Origin: Pseudomonadota bacterium
GTDB lineage: Bacteria > Myxococcota > Myxococcia > Myxococcales > Myxococcaceae
Assembly: GCA_023426545.1 (NCBI GenBank)
Contig: JAFAAN010000016.1
Span: forward strand, 1 to 64,000
Direction: 5' to 3'
Length of the DNA stretch: 64,000 bases
The notes beneath the pieces were generated by a model. That model searched no databases. It was not told the origin of the DNA and was given only the letters and a program-made list of their open reading frames with translations. Positions 56,090 to 64,000 of this stretch are shown here, piece by piece (the first letter of the stretch is position 1; each line of letters opens with the position of its first letter). The position numbers were made by a program, and so were the translations under genes.

Positions 56090-56708
56090 GAGGTCCTCCT
56101 CGGGCCCCGGTCTCCGGGGCGGTGCGGACGTTGAATCCAGAATCCAGGGAACACAGCCGGGAGGCGAAGCGCCGCCATGCAGCGGCCAGTCCCTCCATCG
56201 CGACGAGAGGCGCCTTGCGCCGCGCCGCGAAGCACTCGCGCCGCCAGGACGGTCCCAGCTCCCGGGCCACCCACTCTTCATGGGCGGCCAGCCAGCTCGC
56301 CAGCGACACGAGCGCCGCACGACTGGCCCGCCGCTCAGGCCCGGAGGAAACCGGGCGCACCGGGCCCAGGCCCTCCGCTCGGTATGGGAGCTTGTCCGGC
56401 ACGGCGTCCAGCAAGACAGGCACAAAGCCCGCCCTGGGGATGAAGACGGCCTCGCCGCACTCACACAGCGCGCCGAAGCCCCAGAGCGTCAAGCGCCCAC
56501 CCTCCGGCAGCGCCACCAGGTAGGGGCTTTGTCCCTCCACGTTCTCGGGACGCGGGTGGCGGACGAGGCCCCGCCGAATGAGGAGGTTCCCCTCCGGGCA
56601 GAGGACGTCACGCCCCAGGCACCACATGGAGATGTCGAACAGCCGCTCCCCATCGCGTTGCAGCTCGCGGGGAATCACCGTGGACAGGGAAGATCCGGAC
56701 ATGGGCAT
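56061..56708 (-). CDS. conserved hypothetical protein, middle gene of the cassette
   Basis: 215 residues if begun at ATG 56708; GTG 56729 overlaps the upstream stop by 13 bases and ATG 56702 is another choice. A compact N-terminal half (FDISMWCLGRDVLCPEGNLLIRRGLVRHPRPENVEG, LTLWGFGALCECGEAVFIPR) has four Cys residues, and a helical C-terminal half is Arg/Ala-rich. No known domain recognised. Tight overlaps on both sides imply a functional link with the small protein and the TPR protein. Confidence 0.62.
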   Translation of the reverse strand: MPMSGSSLSTVIPRELQRDGERLFDISMWCLGRDVLCPEGNLLIRRGLVRHPRPENVEGQSPYLVALPEGGRLTLWGFGALCECGEAVFIPRAGFVPVLLDAVPDKLPYRAEGLGPVRPVSSGPERRASRAALVSLASWLAAHEEWVARELGPSWRRECFAARRKAPLVAMEGLAAAWRRFASRLCSLDSGFNVRTAPETGARGGPHVGATSPSR

Positions 56709-56716
56709 GGGTCCAC

Positions 56717-56956
56717 TCAGTTCACGCACGTCTTCACGGCACCGCGGCGTACCGGACCGGCACCGAACAGCGCCTGGGGCTTCACCGGGCGCGCCGCCTG
56801 TCTGCCCAGGGCCGCATGGATGGCGCGCGCTCGCTTGCCGCGGACGCTGGCCCGCAGCGACCTGCCGTGCAGCGCTGCCTGGAGTTGCCCCGACAGGCGA
56901 AGGAGCGTCTCGAAGTCGAAGCTCGTGTCCGTGAGGAACCGCTGGAAGAAGCCCAT
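56717..56956 (-). CDS. small basic protein, 79 aa, first gene of the cassette
   Basis: ATG 56956 is preceded by AGGAGAG. The first half is amphipathic (GFFQRFLTDTSFDFETLLRLSGQLQAALHG); the second is Arg/Ala-rich and ends KTCVN. The size and Cys near the end fit a precursor-like or a small regulatory protein, but I have no family match. Sits between the HDHGHEH lipoprotein gene (80 bases upstream) and the two unknown genes. Confidence 0.58.
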   Translation of the reverse strand: MGFFQRFLTDTSFDFETLLRLSGQLQAALHGRSLRASVRGKRARAIHAALGRQAARPVKPQALFGAGPVRRGAVKTCVN

Positions 56957-57035
56957 GTCGTCTCTCCTGGAGAACCGGGGCCGGCGCCTGGACGCCGGCC
57001 CCGGATGTATGGGCCGCTGACTGCCCGAGGGCACG

Positions 57036-57533
57036 TCAGTGCTCGTGGCCGTGGTCGTGCGCCGCTTCCTCGATGAGAACGGAGACGGTCGCCTCGGCCG
57101 TGGGGCCGAAGGTCAGGACGAACGTGCCCACCGTGAGGGGCACCACATGGCGGCCCTTGATGTCCGCGCAGCCTTCGGAGCGGCTGGCGCTCTCCTCGAT
57201 CTCCACCGGCTCGCCGCTGGCCGTGGTGAGCGTGAGGGGCACGTCCGCGTTGGTGTAGATGACGTACTCGGCGGCCTCGCTCGCGGCGAAGGACACGGAG
57301 CCCTGCTTCCCGTCCGGGCCGTCCGCCAGGGTGATGTCATAGCGGCGGTGGTCGGCACGAATCGCCGGAGGCGCATCGGTCCCCAGCGTGGCGGAGACAG
57401 CGGACGCCGGGCCTTTCTGGAGGTGCTCACACGCCTCGGCGTCGACGCCTTCTTCTTCAGAAGGGTCGTCACCACAACCCGCGGACACGAGGGCAGACGA
57501 CAGCAGGAACGCGGCCAGGAGCTTCTTCTTCAT
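57036..57533 (-). CDS. lipoprotein with a histidine-rich tail (HDHGHEH)
   Basis: 165 residues, GGAGTAACACC before ATG 57533. Lipobox VSAGC acylates Cys20. The mid part is beta-rich (RYDITLADGPDGKQGSVSF, YVIYTNADVPLTLTT). The C-terminal tail HDHGHEH should bind Zn, Ni or Cu. Downstream of the second APKASPP-family gene on the same strand, so both may be metal related. Confidence 0.72.
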   Translation of the reverse strand: MKKKLLAAFLLSSALVSAGCGDDPSEEEGVDAEACEHLQKGPASAVSATLGTDAPPAIRADHRRYDITLADGPDGKQGSVSFAASEAAEYVIYTNADVPLTLTTASGEPVEIEESASRSEGCADIKGRHVVPLTVGTFVLTFGPTAEATVSVLIEEAAHDHGHEH

Positions 57534-57790
57534 GGTGTTACTCCACGTGATAGGGACTGCGGGTGTGCCATCCCCGCTCGCCAGTACCGGCCTCCCCCGG
57601 AACAGAGGGGTGGCCGCCACGGACGTGTGGGAATGGAAGGGGGCGTACGCGCGTCACGAAGGGCCGGCGCGGTGAGACAGCTCAGCCGCCGCGGGCGCAA
57701 AGCCACAATGACTCACAGCCCACGCAACGTGGACAGAGGACGTCTGGCTTTAGCAACGAGCCGCGAGCAGGAGGAACAGGCTCCCGGGCC

Positions 57791-58225
57791 TTACGCGCGA
57801 GGCGGAGACGCCTTGGGGGCCAGGTGCAGGCGCGCGACAGGCTCCGCATGGAAGCGGAACACCGCCAACGCGGGGGCGGAGCGCACGGGGACGACGTCGG
57901 TGGACGGCATCACCGTAGCCGGAGGCGGCGCTTCCCGCCGGACGAAGGCATGGACACAGTGTGCATCCGCGCCGTGTGCATCCACATCCGCGCTCTTCGA
58001 GGCGACGCGCTCGTCGTCGAATGAAGCCTCGGCGTGTCCGGCGTCGTGCTCACCGCCCACGCTCACGTGAATCACCTCACCATGCTCCAGGCACGTGGCG
58101 TGCTGGACCAGTGCGAAGTGCAGCACACTCCCCATGTATGCCATCGCACACAGGAGCGCGAACGGCAGCGCCAGGTGGCGCGACCGGACGAGGCTCACGG
58201 GCTGGCGATGGGTGGAGCGGCTCAC
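57791..58225 (-). CDS. second APKASPP-family His-rich membrane protein
   Basis: 144 residues, GTG start at 58225; weak ribosome site. A hydrophobic segment (HLALPFALLCAMAYMGSVLHFALV) leads to HATCLEHGEVIHVSVGGEHDAGHAE, an array of His and one Cys, and more His follow (DAHGADAHCVHAF). The C-terminus LAPKASPPRA matches the protein at 48364-48789. Both appear to begin a transcription unit with a metal-binding lipoprotein behind. Reads like a paralogue rather than chance. Function unknown. Confidence 0.62.
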   Translation of the reverse strand: MSRSTHRQPVSLVRSRHLALPFALLCAMAYMGSVLHFALVQHATCLEHGEVIHVSVGGEHDAGHAEASFDDERVASKSADVDAHGADAHCVHAFVRREAPPPATVMPSTDVVPVRSAPALAVFRFHAEPVARLHLAPKASPPRA

Positions 58226-58580
58226 GTCAGGACATTCCCGGTTGAACAGCGTCTTCGTTTGTAAGCCAGACAGGGCGTCCGCGCAAGTCGGTCTGTCTCA
58301 CGCAAGGCAGAACTCGACAACAGCATCCCGAGAACACCAGCAACACGGATGCATGATTCGAGGCCCGGCGAACGGAGCGAGCCCACCGGCCGGACAGCCG
58401 GGGACCTCCGGCGCCCGGCCATGGGGGCCATCGCCCGGCGAGCGCCAGCATCCCGCCCGGTGGGAAGCCATACGCCGGGTGCCGAATGGCTGCACCGTCC
58501 CATGGACCGGCGGACCGTTCCGGGCGTAGGGTGCGCGCCGCCCGGCAGATGCCAGGGCATACCCTCGAGGTCACGACTTC
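58226..58580. other. 355-base divergent intergenic region, no gene seen
   Basis: Separates the minus-strand APKASPP gene from the plus-strand ATP-grasp-like gene, so it should hold two divergent promoters. I see no clear -35/-10 pair, RNA or repeat. The only open frames here are shadows. Confidence 0.4.
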
Positions 58581-60053
58581 GTGCAAGAGCTCATCGACGT
58601 GCTTCGGAGCCAGGCGCGCCATATCGCGCCCGATCTGGCTCGGCTCGCCTACCAGCGAGGCCTGGCAGTCACGCGGCCGGATGGCACCACCCGCCCCATC
58701 CCCATCACCGCCACGCCCGTGGTGCTGGACGCCGCGGAGATTCGCCGCCGCTCGGAGCTGTCCGCTCACCTGTCCTCCGCCACGACGAAGATGGCGCGCG
58801 CCATCCTGGGAGGCGCCGAAGCCGAGGTTCTGCTGGGCGCCCTCTCCCCACTCGAACGCACGCTCGCCGAGCGAACCTGGAGCCAGGCCACCCGGCTCGC
58901 CACCACCCGCGTGGACTACTTCGTCGCCGGAGGGAGGCCCTGGGCGCTGGAGGTCAACGCCACCATCCCGGCCATGCAGGGGTACTCCGACATCGCGGCC
59001 CGCACCTTCATCGAGGTGGTGGGCCGCTACTTCCGCTACCCGGAGAAGTCGCTCCACGCGCTGCTGTCGCTCAACGGCAGCAACGCGCTGGCGCTCTACC
59101 GCGCGCTGCTCGACGGGTACGCCGCCGAGCGGGACGGGCGGATGCCGGACACGGTGGCCCTGCTGTGCCGCCGCAACGACGCGCAGATCACAGAGCTGCG
59201 CTGGCTGTGCGAGCGCTTCCGCGAGTTCGGCGCCGACGCGGACCTGGTCCACCCGGACGAGGTGTCCGGCGATGACGCCTTCATGGCGCACGGGAAGAGG
59301 TACGACCTGGTCTACCGGCACCTCTTCATCCGGCGTCTGGAGGAGTCCCCCTCGCCCTGGGTAGAGGACTTCCTGAGCACCGTGCCCGGAAAGAAGGCGG
59401 TGTTCCTCAATCCACCCGCCTCGCAGGTAGAGGTGAAGCTGACCTTCGCCCGCCTGTCGCAGGCGCTGACCGAGCCCGCGCTGGCCGAGGCCGCACACCT
59501 GACGGGCGAGGAGTTGGAGGCCGTACGCGCCTCGGTGCCCTGGACGCGCCTGTTCCGCCCCGGTCCAGCCATGGGCCCCGACGGCGAGCGGGTGGAGGAC
59601 CTCGTGGCCCTGGTCGCCGCGTCGCCCAGCCGCTTCGTCCTCAAGCGAGCGTGGGACTACGGCGGCCGGGCCGTCTTCCTTGGCCGGTCGGCGGGCACCG
59701 TCCCCTACACGGAGCGCGTGACGGGCGCTTACGGCGCGCCCCTGACCTGGGCGGAGCTGTGCGCGCGGACGGCGGCGGACATGGCGGGCGGCGGCTTCGT
59801 GGTGCAGGAGGTGGTTGACTCTCCTCCAGAGGAGCACCTGCTGTGCGAACCCAACGGCACCGTGCTACCCACGTCGTTCTTCGTGGATTACTCCGCGTAT
59901 GCCTCCGTGGGGCTGGCGAAACAGCCGGCCTGGGGCGGCGTCTGCCGGGGCTCGATGTCGGAGATCGTCAACATCGTCGGCGGCGGCGGGGTCCTGCCGC
60001 TCATCACCTCGGAAGTCGCCTCCAAGCTTTTGATGGCGTGGAAGGCTTTTTAA
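58581..60053 (+). CDS. ATP-grasp-like protein
   Basis: 490 residues, GTG start at 58581. Motifs suggest an ATP-grasp fold: RFVLKRAWDYGGRAVFLGR as ATP-lysine and glycine loop, GGGFVVQEVVDSP as hinge Glu region, and LEVNATIPAMQGYSD. It ends GVCRGSMSEIVNIVGGGG, a loop that could bind a metal or phosphate. The order looks atypical compared with classical ligases, so it may be a circularly permuted form. Substrate unknown. The BI-1 family gene follows 99 bases downstream. Confidence 0.65.
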   Translation: MQELIDVLRSQARHIAPDLARLAYQRGLAVTRPDGTTRPIPITATPVVLDAAEIRRRSELSAHLSSATTKMARAILGGAEAEVLLGALSPLERTLAERTWSQATRLATTRVDYFVAGGRPWALEVNATIPAMQGYSDIAARTFIEVVGRYFRYPEKSLHALLSLNGSNALALYRALLDGYAAERDGRMPDTVALLCRRNDAQITELRWLCERFREFGADADLVHPDEVSGDDAFMAHGKRYDLVYRHLFIRRLEESPSPWVEDFLSTVPGKKAVFLNPPASQVEVKLTFARLSQALTEPALAEAAHLTGEELEAVRASVPWTRLFRPGPAMGPDGERVEDLVALVAASPSRFVLKRAWDYGGRAVFLGRSAGTVPYTERVTGAYGAPLTWAELCARTAADMAGGGFVVQEVVDSPPEEHLLCEPNGTVLPTSFFVDYSAYASVGLAKQPAWGGVCRGSMSEIVNIVGGGGVLPLITSEVASKLLMAWKAF

Positions 60054-60152
60054 GGGCTTCACATGGGCCAGGGCCACGCGCACACCTGGGCCGGACGCGT
60101 TATAAGCAGTGCGCTGCCGGGAAGGCTCCTGGCTCGAAAGGAAGTGGATTCA

Positions 60153-60863
60153 ATGGCCTGGGAAACCTCGGGATGGCAGACGAGCGGCGCGGATGCCGCC
60201 GATTCCATCCTCGTTCAAGAGTCGCAGCGCGCGTTCATGTCGCGCGTCCACGGCTGGATGTTCCTCGGACTGCTCGTCACGGGCGCGACGGCGGTGCTGA
60301 CGGCCAGCAACGAGGCGCTGCTCCAGACGGTGCTTCAGTGGCGCCTGGGCTTCGTTGTGGTCCAGTTGGGTGCCGTCTTCGCGCTGTCCTTCATGGCGCC
60401 CCGGCTGTCGGGCCCGGCCGCCGCGGTGCTTTTCCTGGGCTACTCCGCCCTCACGGGCATGACGCTGTCCGTGCTGCTGCTCATCTTCACTGCGGGCAGC
60501 CTGGCCCAGGCGTTCTTCCTCACCGCGACCGTGTACGGCGCCATGGCCATCTACGGCACCGTCACCAAGAAGAACCTCGGCGCCTGGGGCACCTTCCTCT
60601 TCATGGGCCTGGTGGGCGTGGTGCTGGCCAGCGTGGTCAACATCTTCATGCGCAGTGACGCCATGGGCTTCGTCATCTCCTGCGCGTCCGTGGTCGTGTT
60701 CGCCGGCCTGACGGCCTACGACACCCAGAAGCTGCGCGCGATGCACACCGGCGCCGGCTACAACAGCGTCGCCGCGCTGAGCATCGTCGGCGCGCTCATG
60801 CTGTACCTGGACTTCATCAACCTCTTCATCGCCCTGCTGCGGCTGACCGGCTCGCGCCGGTAG
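60153..60863 (+). CDS. Bax inhibitor-1 (BI-1/YccA) family membrane protein
   Basis: 236 residues from ATG 60153 with AAGGAAG upstream. Seven hydrophobic helices, with FMSRVHGWMFLGLLVTG at the start and a central YSALTGMTLSVLLLIF. The signature near the end, GLTAYDTQKLRAMHTGAGYNSVAALSIVGALMLYLDFINLFI, carries the Asp of the pH-sensing pair of the calcium-leak family. E. coli YccA modulates FtsH. Role here unknown. Confidence 0.88.
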   Translation: MAWETSGWQTSGADAADSILVQESQRAFMSRVHGWMFLGLLVTGATAVLTASNEALLQTVLQWRLGFVVVQLGAVFALSFMAPRLSGPAAAVLFLGYSALTGMTLSVLLLIFTAGSLAQAFFLTATVYGAMAIYGTVTKKNLGAWGTFLFMGLVGVVLASVVNIFMRSDAMGFVISCASVVVFAGLTAYDTQKLRAMHTGAGYNSVAALSIVGALMLYLDFINLFIALLRLTGSRR

Positions 60864-60998
60864 TCACGGCCCCACGGCTCGGTCCTCGAAGCGGCGGCGT
60901 GCCCCCAGCGTGGGCATGTCCGCCGCTTCGTCATTTCAGACACCGTTGACCCGATTTCCGGGTCCGCGCCCTCTCTCCACGCACCACAGGAGGAAGGG

Positions 60999-62150
60999 AT
61001 GACCCCAGCAGTGCAGCGGTGTCTTGGTGTCTCGTTCGCCGTCGTCTCCATGCTGTCCGCCACCTCGGCGCTGGCGCATGGCTCCATGGAAGTCCCCCTC
61101 AGCCGCGTCTACAGCTGCTTCAAGGAGGGGCCGGAGACGCCGAAGTCCGACGCGTGCAAGGCGCTCATCCAGGCAGGCGGCACACAGGCGCTCTATGACT
61201 GGAATGGCGTGCGCCAGGGCAATGCCAACGACCGGCACCGCGACATCATCCCGGATGGGAAGCTGTGCAGCGCGGCGAACGAGAGCCACCGCGGCCTGGA
61301 CCTCGCGCGCACGGACTGGCCATCCACGCGCATCGCCCCGGATCCGCAGGGCCGCTTCGAGTTCGTCTTCCACGCGACGGCGGTGCACGCCACCAGCTAC
61401 TTCCGCCTCTACGCCACGCGCGAGGGCTACAACCCCGCGCTGCCGCTGAAGTGGTCGGACCTGGAGGCGAACCCCTTCTGCACCATCACGCACGCCTCCG
61501 CCCAGAACAACCGCTACCGGCTGAACTGTCCGTTCCCACAGGGGAAGACGGGCTCGCACGTCATCTATGGCATCTGGCAACGCTCCGACAGCCCGGAGGC
61601 GTTCTATGCCTGCATCGACGTGGAGTTCAGCGATACCCCACCGCCCTCCTCCTGGAAGGAGCTGGGCCAGGTGCAGGCCCGCGAGGACCTGCCCGCGGGG
61701 AGCGCGGTGACGCTTCGCGTGTTCGACGCGCAGGGTGGTGATGCCGAAGCCCACGAGCATCCGCTGGCCACCGCCACGCCCGCGGCGCAGTGGATTCACG
61801 CCCTCGCGCAGCGCGTGAACGCCGCCTCCAGCCGCGTGCAGGTGGGTGTGCTCGACGCCGAGGGCCGCGTCCATCCGGTGCAGAGCACCACCGCCAACCG
61901 CGTCTACGCGCGCGACACGGGCTACAGCTTCCAGCTCGACATCGTGAAGCCTCCGCCCGGAGGCGGTGGCGAGCCCGTCTACCCAGCCGGCATCGAGGGT
62001 TATACGGCGGGCACCGTGGTGCGAGGCACTGATGGCCTGCGCTACCGTTGCAAGCCCTTCCCCTACTCCGGCTGGTGCCAGGGCGCCGCGCTGCACTACG
62101 CCCCCGGGACGGGGCTGAGCTGGCAGGACGCTTGGGAGCGCATTCCCTGA
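60999..62150 (+). CDS. secreted AA10 lytic polysaccharide monooxygenase with GbpA-type and chitin-binding modules
   Basis: 383 residues. Signal peptide cleaves after ALA to expose His27 (HGSMEVPLSRVYSC), the N-terminal half of the copper histidine brace. The second brace His is probably His130 in FHATAVHATSYFRLY. LCSAANESHRGLDLAR and CTITHASAQNNRYRLNCPFP are typical of chitin/cellulose-active AA10. Residues about 210-310 resemble the GbpA second domain (LGQVQAREDLPAGSAVTLRVFD). The end, YTAGTVVRGTDGLRYRCKPFPYSGWC..WQDAWERI, is a CBM5/12-like module. Likely cleaves chitin or related polymers oxidatively, useful for a predator and saprophyte. Confidence 0.9.
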   Translation: MTPAVQRCLGVSFAVVSMLSATSALAHGSMEVPLSRVYSCFKEGPETPKSDACKALIQAGGTQALYDWNGVRQGNANDRHRDIIPDGKLCSAANESHRGLDLARTDWPSTRIAPDPQGRFEFVFHATAVHATSYFRLYATREGYNPALPLKWSDLEANPFCTITHASAQNNRYRLNCPFPQGKTGSHVIYGIWQRSDSPEAFYACIDVEFSDTPPPSSWKELGQVQAREDLPAGSAVTLRVFDAQGGDAEAHEHPLATATPAAQWIHALAQRVNAASSRVQVGVLDAEGRVHPVQSTTANRVYARDTGYSFQLDIVKPPPGGGGEPVYPAGIEGYTAGTVVRGTDGLRYRCKPFPYSGWCQGAALHYAPGTGLSWQDAWERIP

Positions 62151-62223
62151 GCGTCGACGCCACCGGCCCCGCTATCCAGCAGCGGGGCACGGCCTCGGGG
62201 TGCGCCGCGGCGTCGAGCGGCCA

Positions 62224-63447
62224 TCAACCGCCCGTGCATCCGGCGCCGGCCTCCCGGATGTCGGCGTCGTAGTGAAGGCGGAGCGGACCGGACGCTTCGA
62301 CGTGACGCACGAACACCGAGCCGAAGACCTCGACTCCGCCGCTCAGGCTGAGCGTGCCGCGCGGGGCGTAGAGATTGCCCGAGAAGGTACTGCCCGCGGA
62401 GAGGGCCCATACGCTCGAACCAGCGGCGTACACGCGAACGCGAGAAGGCGTGGCACTGGAGCCGAGCGTGAGGGGCCCCGCCACCGCGACCGAGCCCCCC
62501 AGGAACAGGTCCAGCTCCCCGGGCGCCTGGACGTCCACGGTGAGTCCCTCACCCAGGTCCACGCTGTCCTCGACGAAGAGCGCCGTCCGCGCTCGAATGG
62601 AGAGCGTCGCGCGGCCTGTCCCGGTGATGCGCGTCAAATGGAAGCGGCCACAGGGCAGCACCAGTACACGCTCACCTTCGATGCCCTCGAGTGCCGCGGC
62701 ATCGAGCCCGATGGCGGCGTTGTCATTGTCGCCCACGTGCCGGGCGATGAGGCCGGCGACGTCCACCTGCGATGCTTCGTCACAGGCGCATGGGGTGACA
62801 GGGTCGACGGGCTCGCGGCGGATGTCGACCGCCTGGACCGGGCCCAGCGCATGGCCCTCCGGCACCGAGAGCACGCCGCCAACCTGGAGCGAGGGAAGCG
62901 CGACATCACCCCGCACGCGCGCATCCCCCGCCACGGTGGCCGAGGCTGAGCTCCCCGTCAGGGGCCCACTGCTGTGCAGCACCTCACCCACGCGCAGCGA
63001 GCGCCCGAGCTGAACGCCACCCGCGCCGCCGACCCACAAGGAGCCGCCGACCGACACCGCGTCGTTGGCGGACAGCCCGCCGTTCACACCGACGTCGCCT
63101 CCCGAGCCTCCCGGCTGATACGCCCCCAGCGAGCCGCGAAACGCGTCCGTATCGAAGGAGGCGCCCAGGGCCAGGCCGTCACACGTGCACAGCGCGTGTT
63201 GAAAGGTCTGCTCCGCCAGCCACCCGCTACACACGGAGGCGCCCCGCCCCACTCCCACGAAGATGGGAGGCCCGCGCCCGGCGCAGTACGCCTCCCAGCC
63301 GCCGGGAGGCTCACCGCCGTCCGGGACACCGGCATCCGCCGAGGCGCCCACCCCACCAGCATCTGGCGTATGGAGGGTGGCCACCAGGTCTCCCTGGGTA
63401 CAACCGCTCATCGACACGGCCAGCGCCAGGTGCCATCGCCAGCTCAT
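62224..63447 (-). CDS. lipoprotein with DUF7305-like beta-rich region
   Basis: 407 residues, ATG 63447 overlapping the TPR gene stop (ATGA). Lipobox SMSGC, then an Asp/Gly/Ala-rich stretch. Repeated V/G-rich strands (GGDVGVNGGLSANDAVSVGGSLWVGG) form what reads like a beta-solenoid. The C-terminal SGNLYAPRGTLSLSGGVEVFGSVFVRHVEASGPLRLHYD resembles the DUF7305 region of pilus-associated or surface proteins. Probably surface or periplasmic. Coupled to the upstream TPR protein. Confidence 0.72.
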   Translation of the reverse strand: MSWRWHLALAVSMSGCTQGDLVATLHTPDAGGVGASADAGVPDGGEPPGGWEAYCAGRGPPIFVGVGRGASVCSGWLAEQTFQHALCTCDGLALGASFDTDAFRGSLGAYQPGGSGGDVGVNGGLSANDAVSVGGSLWVGGAGGVQLGRSLRVGEVLHSSGPLTGSSASATVAGDARVRGDVALPSLQVGGVLSVPEGHALGPVQAVDIRREPVDPVTPCACDEASQVDVAGLIARHVGDNDNAAIGLDAAALEGIEGERVLVLPCGRFHLTRITGTGRATLSIRARTALFVEDSVDLGEGLTVDVQAPGELDLFLGGSVAVAGPLTLGSSATPSRVRVYAAGSSVWALSAGSTFSGNLYAPRGTLSLSGGVEVFGSVFVRHVEASGPLRLHYDADIREAGAGCTGG

Positions 63448-64000
63448 GGCGCGGACAGCTCCCGCACCCGCGCCCGTGCGGAGGGGCCGAGCGGCGAATC
63501 CGGATGGTTGGCGAGGAGCTCCTCCAGCGCGCTCCGCTCGGCGTCCCGGTTTCCCAGCACGCGGTGGGCTTCGGCGATGCCGTGCTGAGCCTCCTGGTCC
63601 AGCACCCCGCGAGGCTGAAGCCGGAGCGCCGCCTGGAACTGGTGCAAGGCCCCCCGCGCGTCTCCCAGGTGCTCCAGCCGGAGCGAGCCCGACGCGACCC
63701 GCGCGACATATGCCGCGAGCGAAGACGGCTGGGCGCGGATGACCCTCAAGTAGAGCGCTTCGGCCTCCTTCCACCGCCCTTCCGAACGAAGCCCGTTGGC
63801 CTTGAGCAGCAGGTCCTCCACGGCGCGCGGCCCCTGCTGGCGGGCGCGTGCCGGGCCCGGCGAATCGCCTTGGCCATCCATCGCGTCCTCTGTGTTCATC
63901 TTCACGACGGATGGTGGCGCGGTCTCCTGTGCGGTGGGCGCCCCGGCGGCACCGAGCGCGGCAGCTTGCACCGCGGCGCCTGCGTCAACCACGCCCTCCT
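63444..64000 (-). CDS. TPR-containing protein, 5' end outside the window
   Basis: At least 182 residues to the stop at 63444; the frame stays open to the window edge, so the GTG at 63992 may not be the true start. Ala/Pro-rich N-terminal part, then three TPR-like units (AEALYLRVIRAQPSSLAAYVARV, ALHQFQAALRLQPRGVLD). The C-terminus of FecR-type anti-sigma proteins in myxobacteria can look like this, but the FecR part would lie outside the window. Confidence 0.6.
   Translation of the reverse strand, partial: EGVVDAGAAVQAAALGAAGAPTAQETAPPSVVKMNTEDAMDGQGDSPGPARARQQGPRAVEDLLLKANGLRSEGRWKEAEALYLRVIRAQPSSLAAYVARVASGSLRLEHLGDARGALHQFQAALRLQPRGVLDQEAQHGIAEAHRVLGNRDAERSALEELLANHPDSPLGPSARARVRELSAP

Overview
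The window is very GC-rich, gene-dense, has strong third-position GC bias and carries clear myxobacterial markers. It looks like chromosome of a Myxococcus-type bacterium (Myxococcota, M. xanthus or a close relative). The best marker is aglZ (1505-5734), the gliding-motility protein with a pseudo-receiver head and a giant coiled coil. A sigma factor resembling M. xanthus SigD, a Ser/Thr kinase, many TPR and lipoproteins and a secreted chitin-type LPMO fit the same group. I saw no insertion sequence, prophage, CRISPR array, tRNA or rRNA. Most of the window reads as stable core chromosome.

Layout. 1-5.8 kb: tail of a Pro/Ala repeat protein, then aglZ and a strong hairpin. 5.9-14.7 kb: small membrane protein, MoxR-type ATPase plus patatin-like lipase, ilvE, a second AAA ATPase followed by a Fic-fold protein with a broken catalytic motif, then a DHH phosphoesterase overlapping a cysteine desulfurase. 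14.7-17.0 kb (minus): small acidic/basic protein, and a TPR lipid- or envelope-type protein translationally coupled to a Ser/Thr kinase. 17.0-21.4 kb: probable 6S RNA, formyl-THF cyclo-ligase, YmdB-type phosphodiesterase, tyrS and a secreted EndoU-like protein. 21.5-28.2 kb (minus): a 2011-residue alpha-2-macroglobulin with an intact thioester motif, and rlmE. 28.3-30.4 kb: two small genes and a DctA-type carrier. 30.4-36.8 kb: acyl-CoA dehydrogenase and a divergent RND efflux operon ending in its MarR regulator.

36.9-48.2 kb: an exported unknown, CoA transferase, SCP2 protein, a receiver protein divergent from a degenerate histidine kinase, tatA, long-chain acyl-CoA ligase, a TPR protein, a SigD-like sigma factor, and a three-gene unit (Rieske, folE, FAD-linked oxidase). 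48.3-53.7 kb: the most system-like block, a six-gene plus-strand metal-uptake operon. It joins an ABC transporter (binding protein, ATPase, permease) to an outer-membrane barrel, a lipoprotein with a CHNGHCH cluster and a His-rich membrane protein. 53.7-58.2 kb (minus): isochorismatase-fold hydrolase, an uncharacterised three-gene cassette, a lipoprotein with an HDHGHEH tail, and a second His-rich membrane protein whose C-terminal signature (APKASPP..) matches the one that opens the metal operon. 58.6-64 kb: ATP-grasp-like protein, Bax-inhibitor-1 family protein, AA10 LPMO, and a lipoprotein/TPR pair running off the window edge.

Starts were chosen by ribosome-binding sites, overlaps with the upstream stop codon and signal peptides. 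Family assignments come from reading motifs by eye, without any database search.
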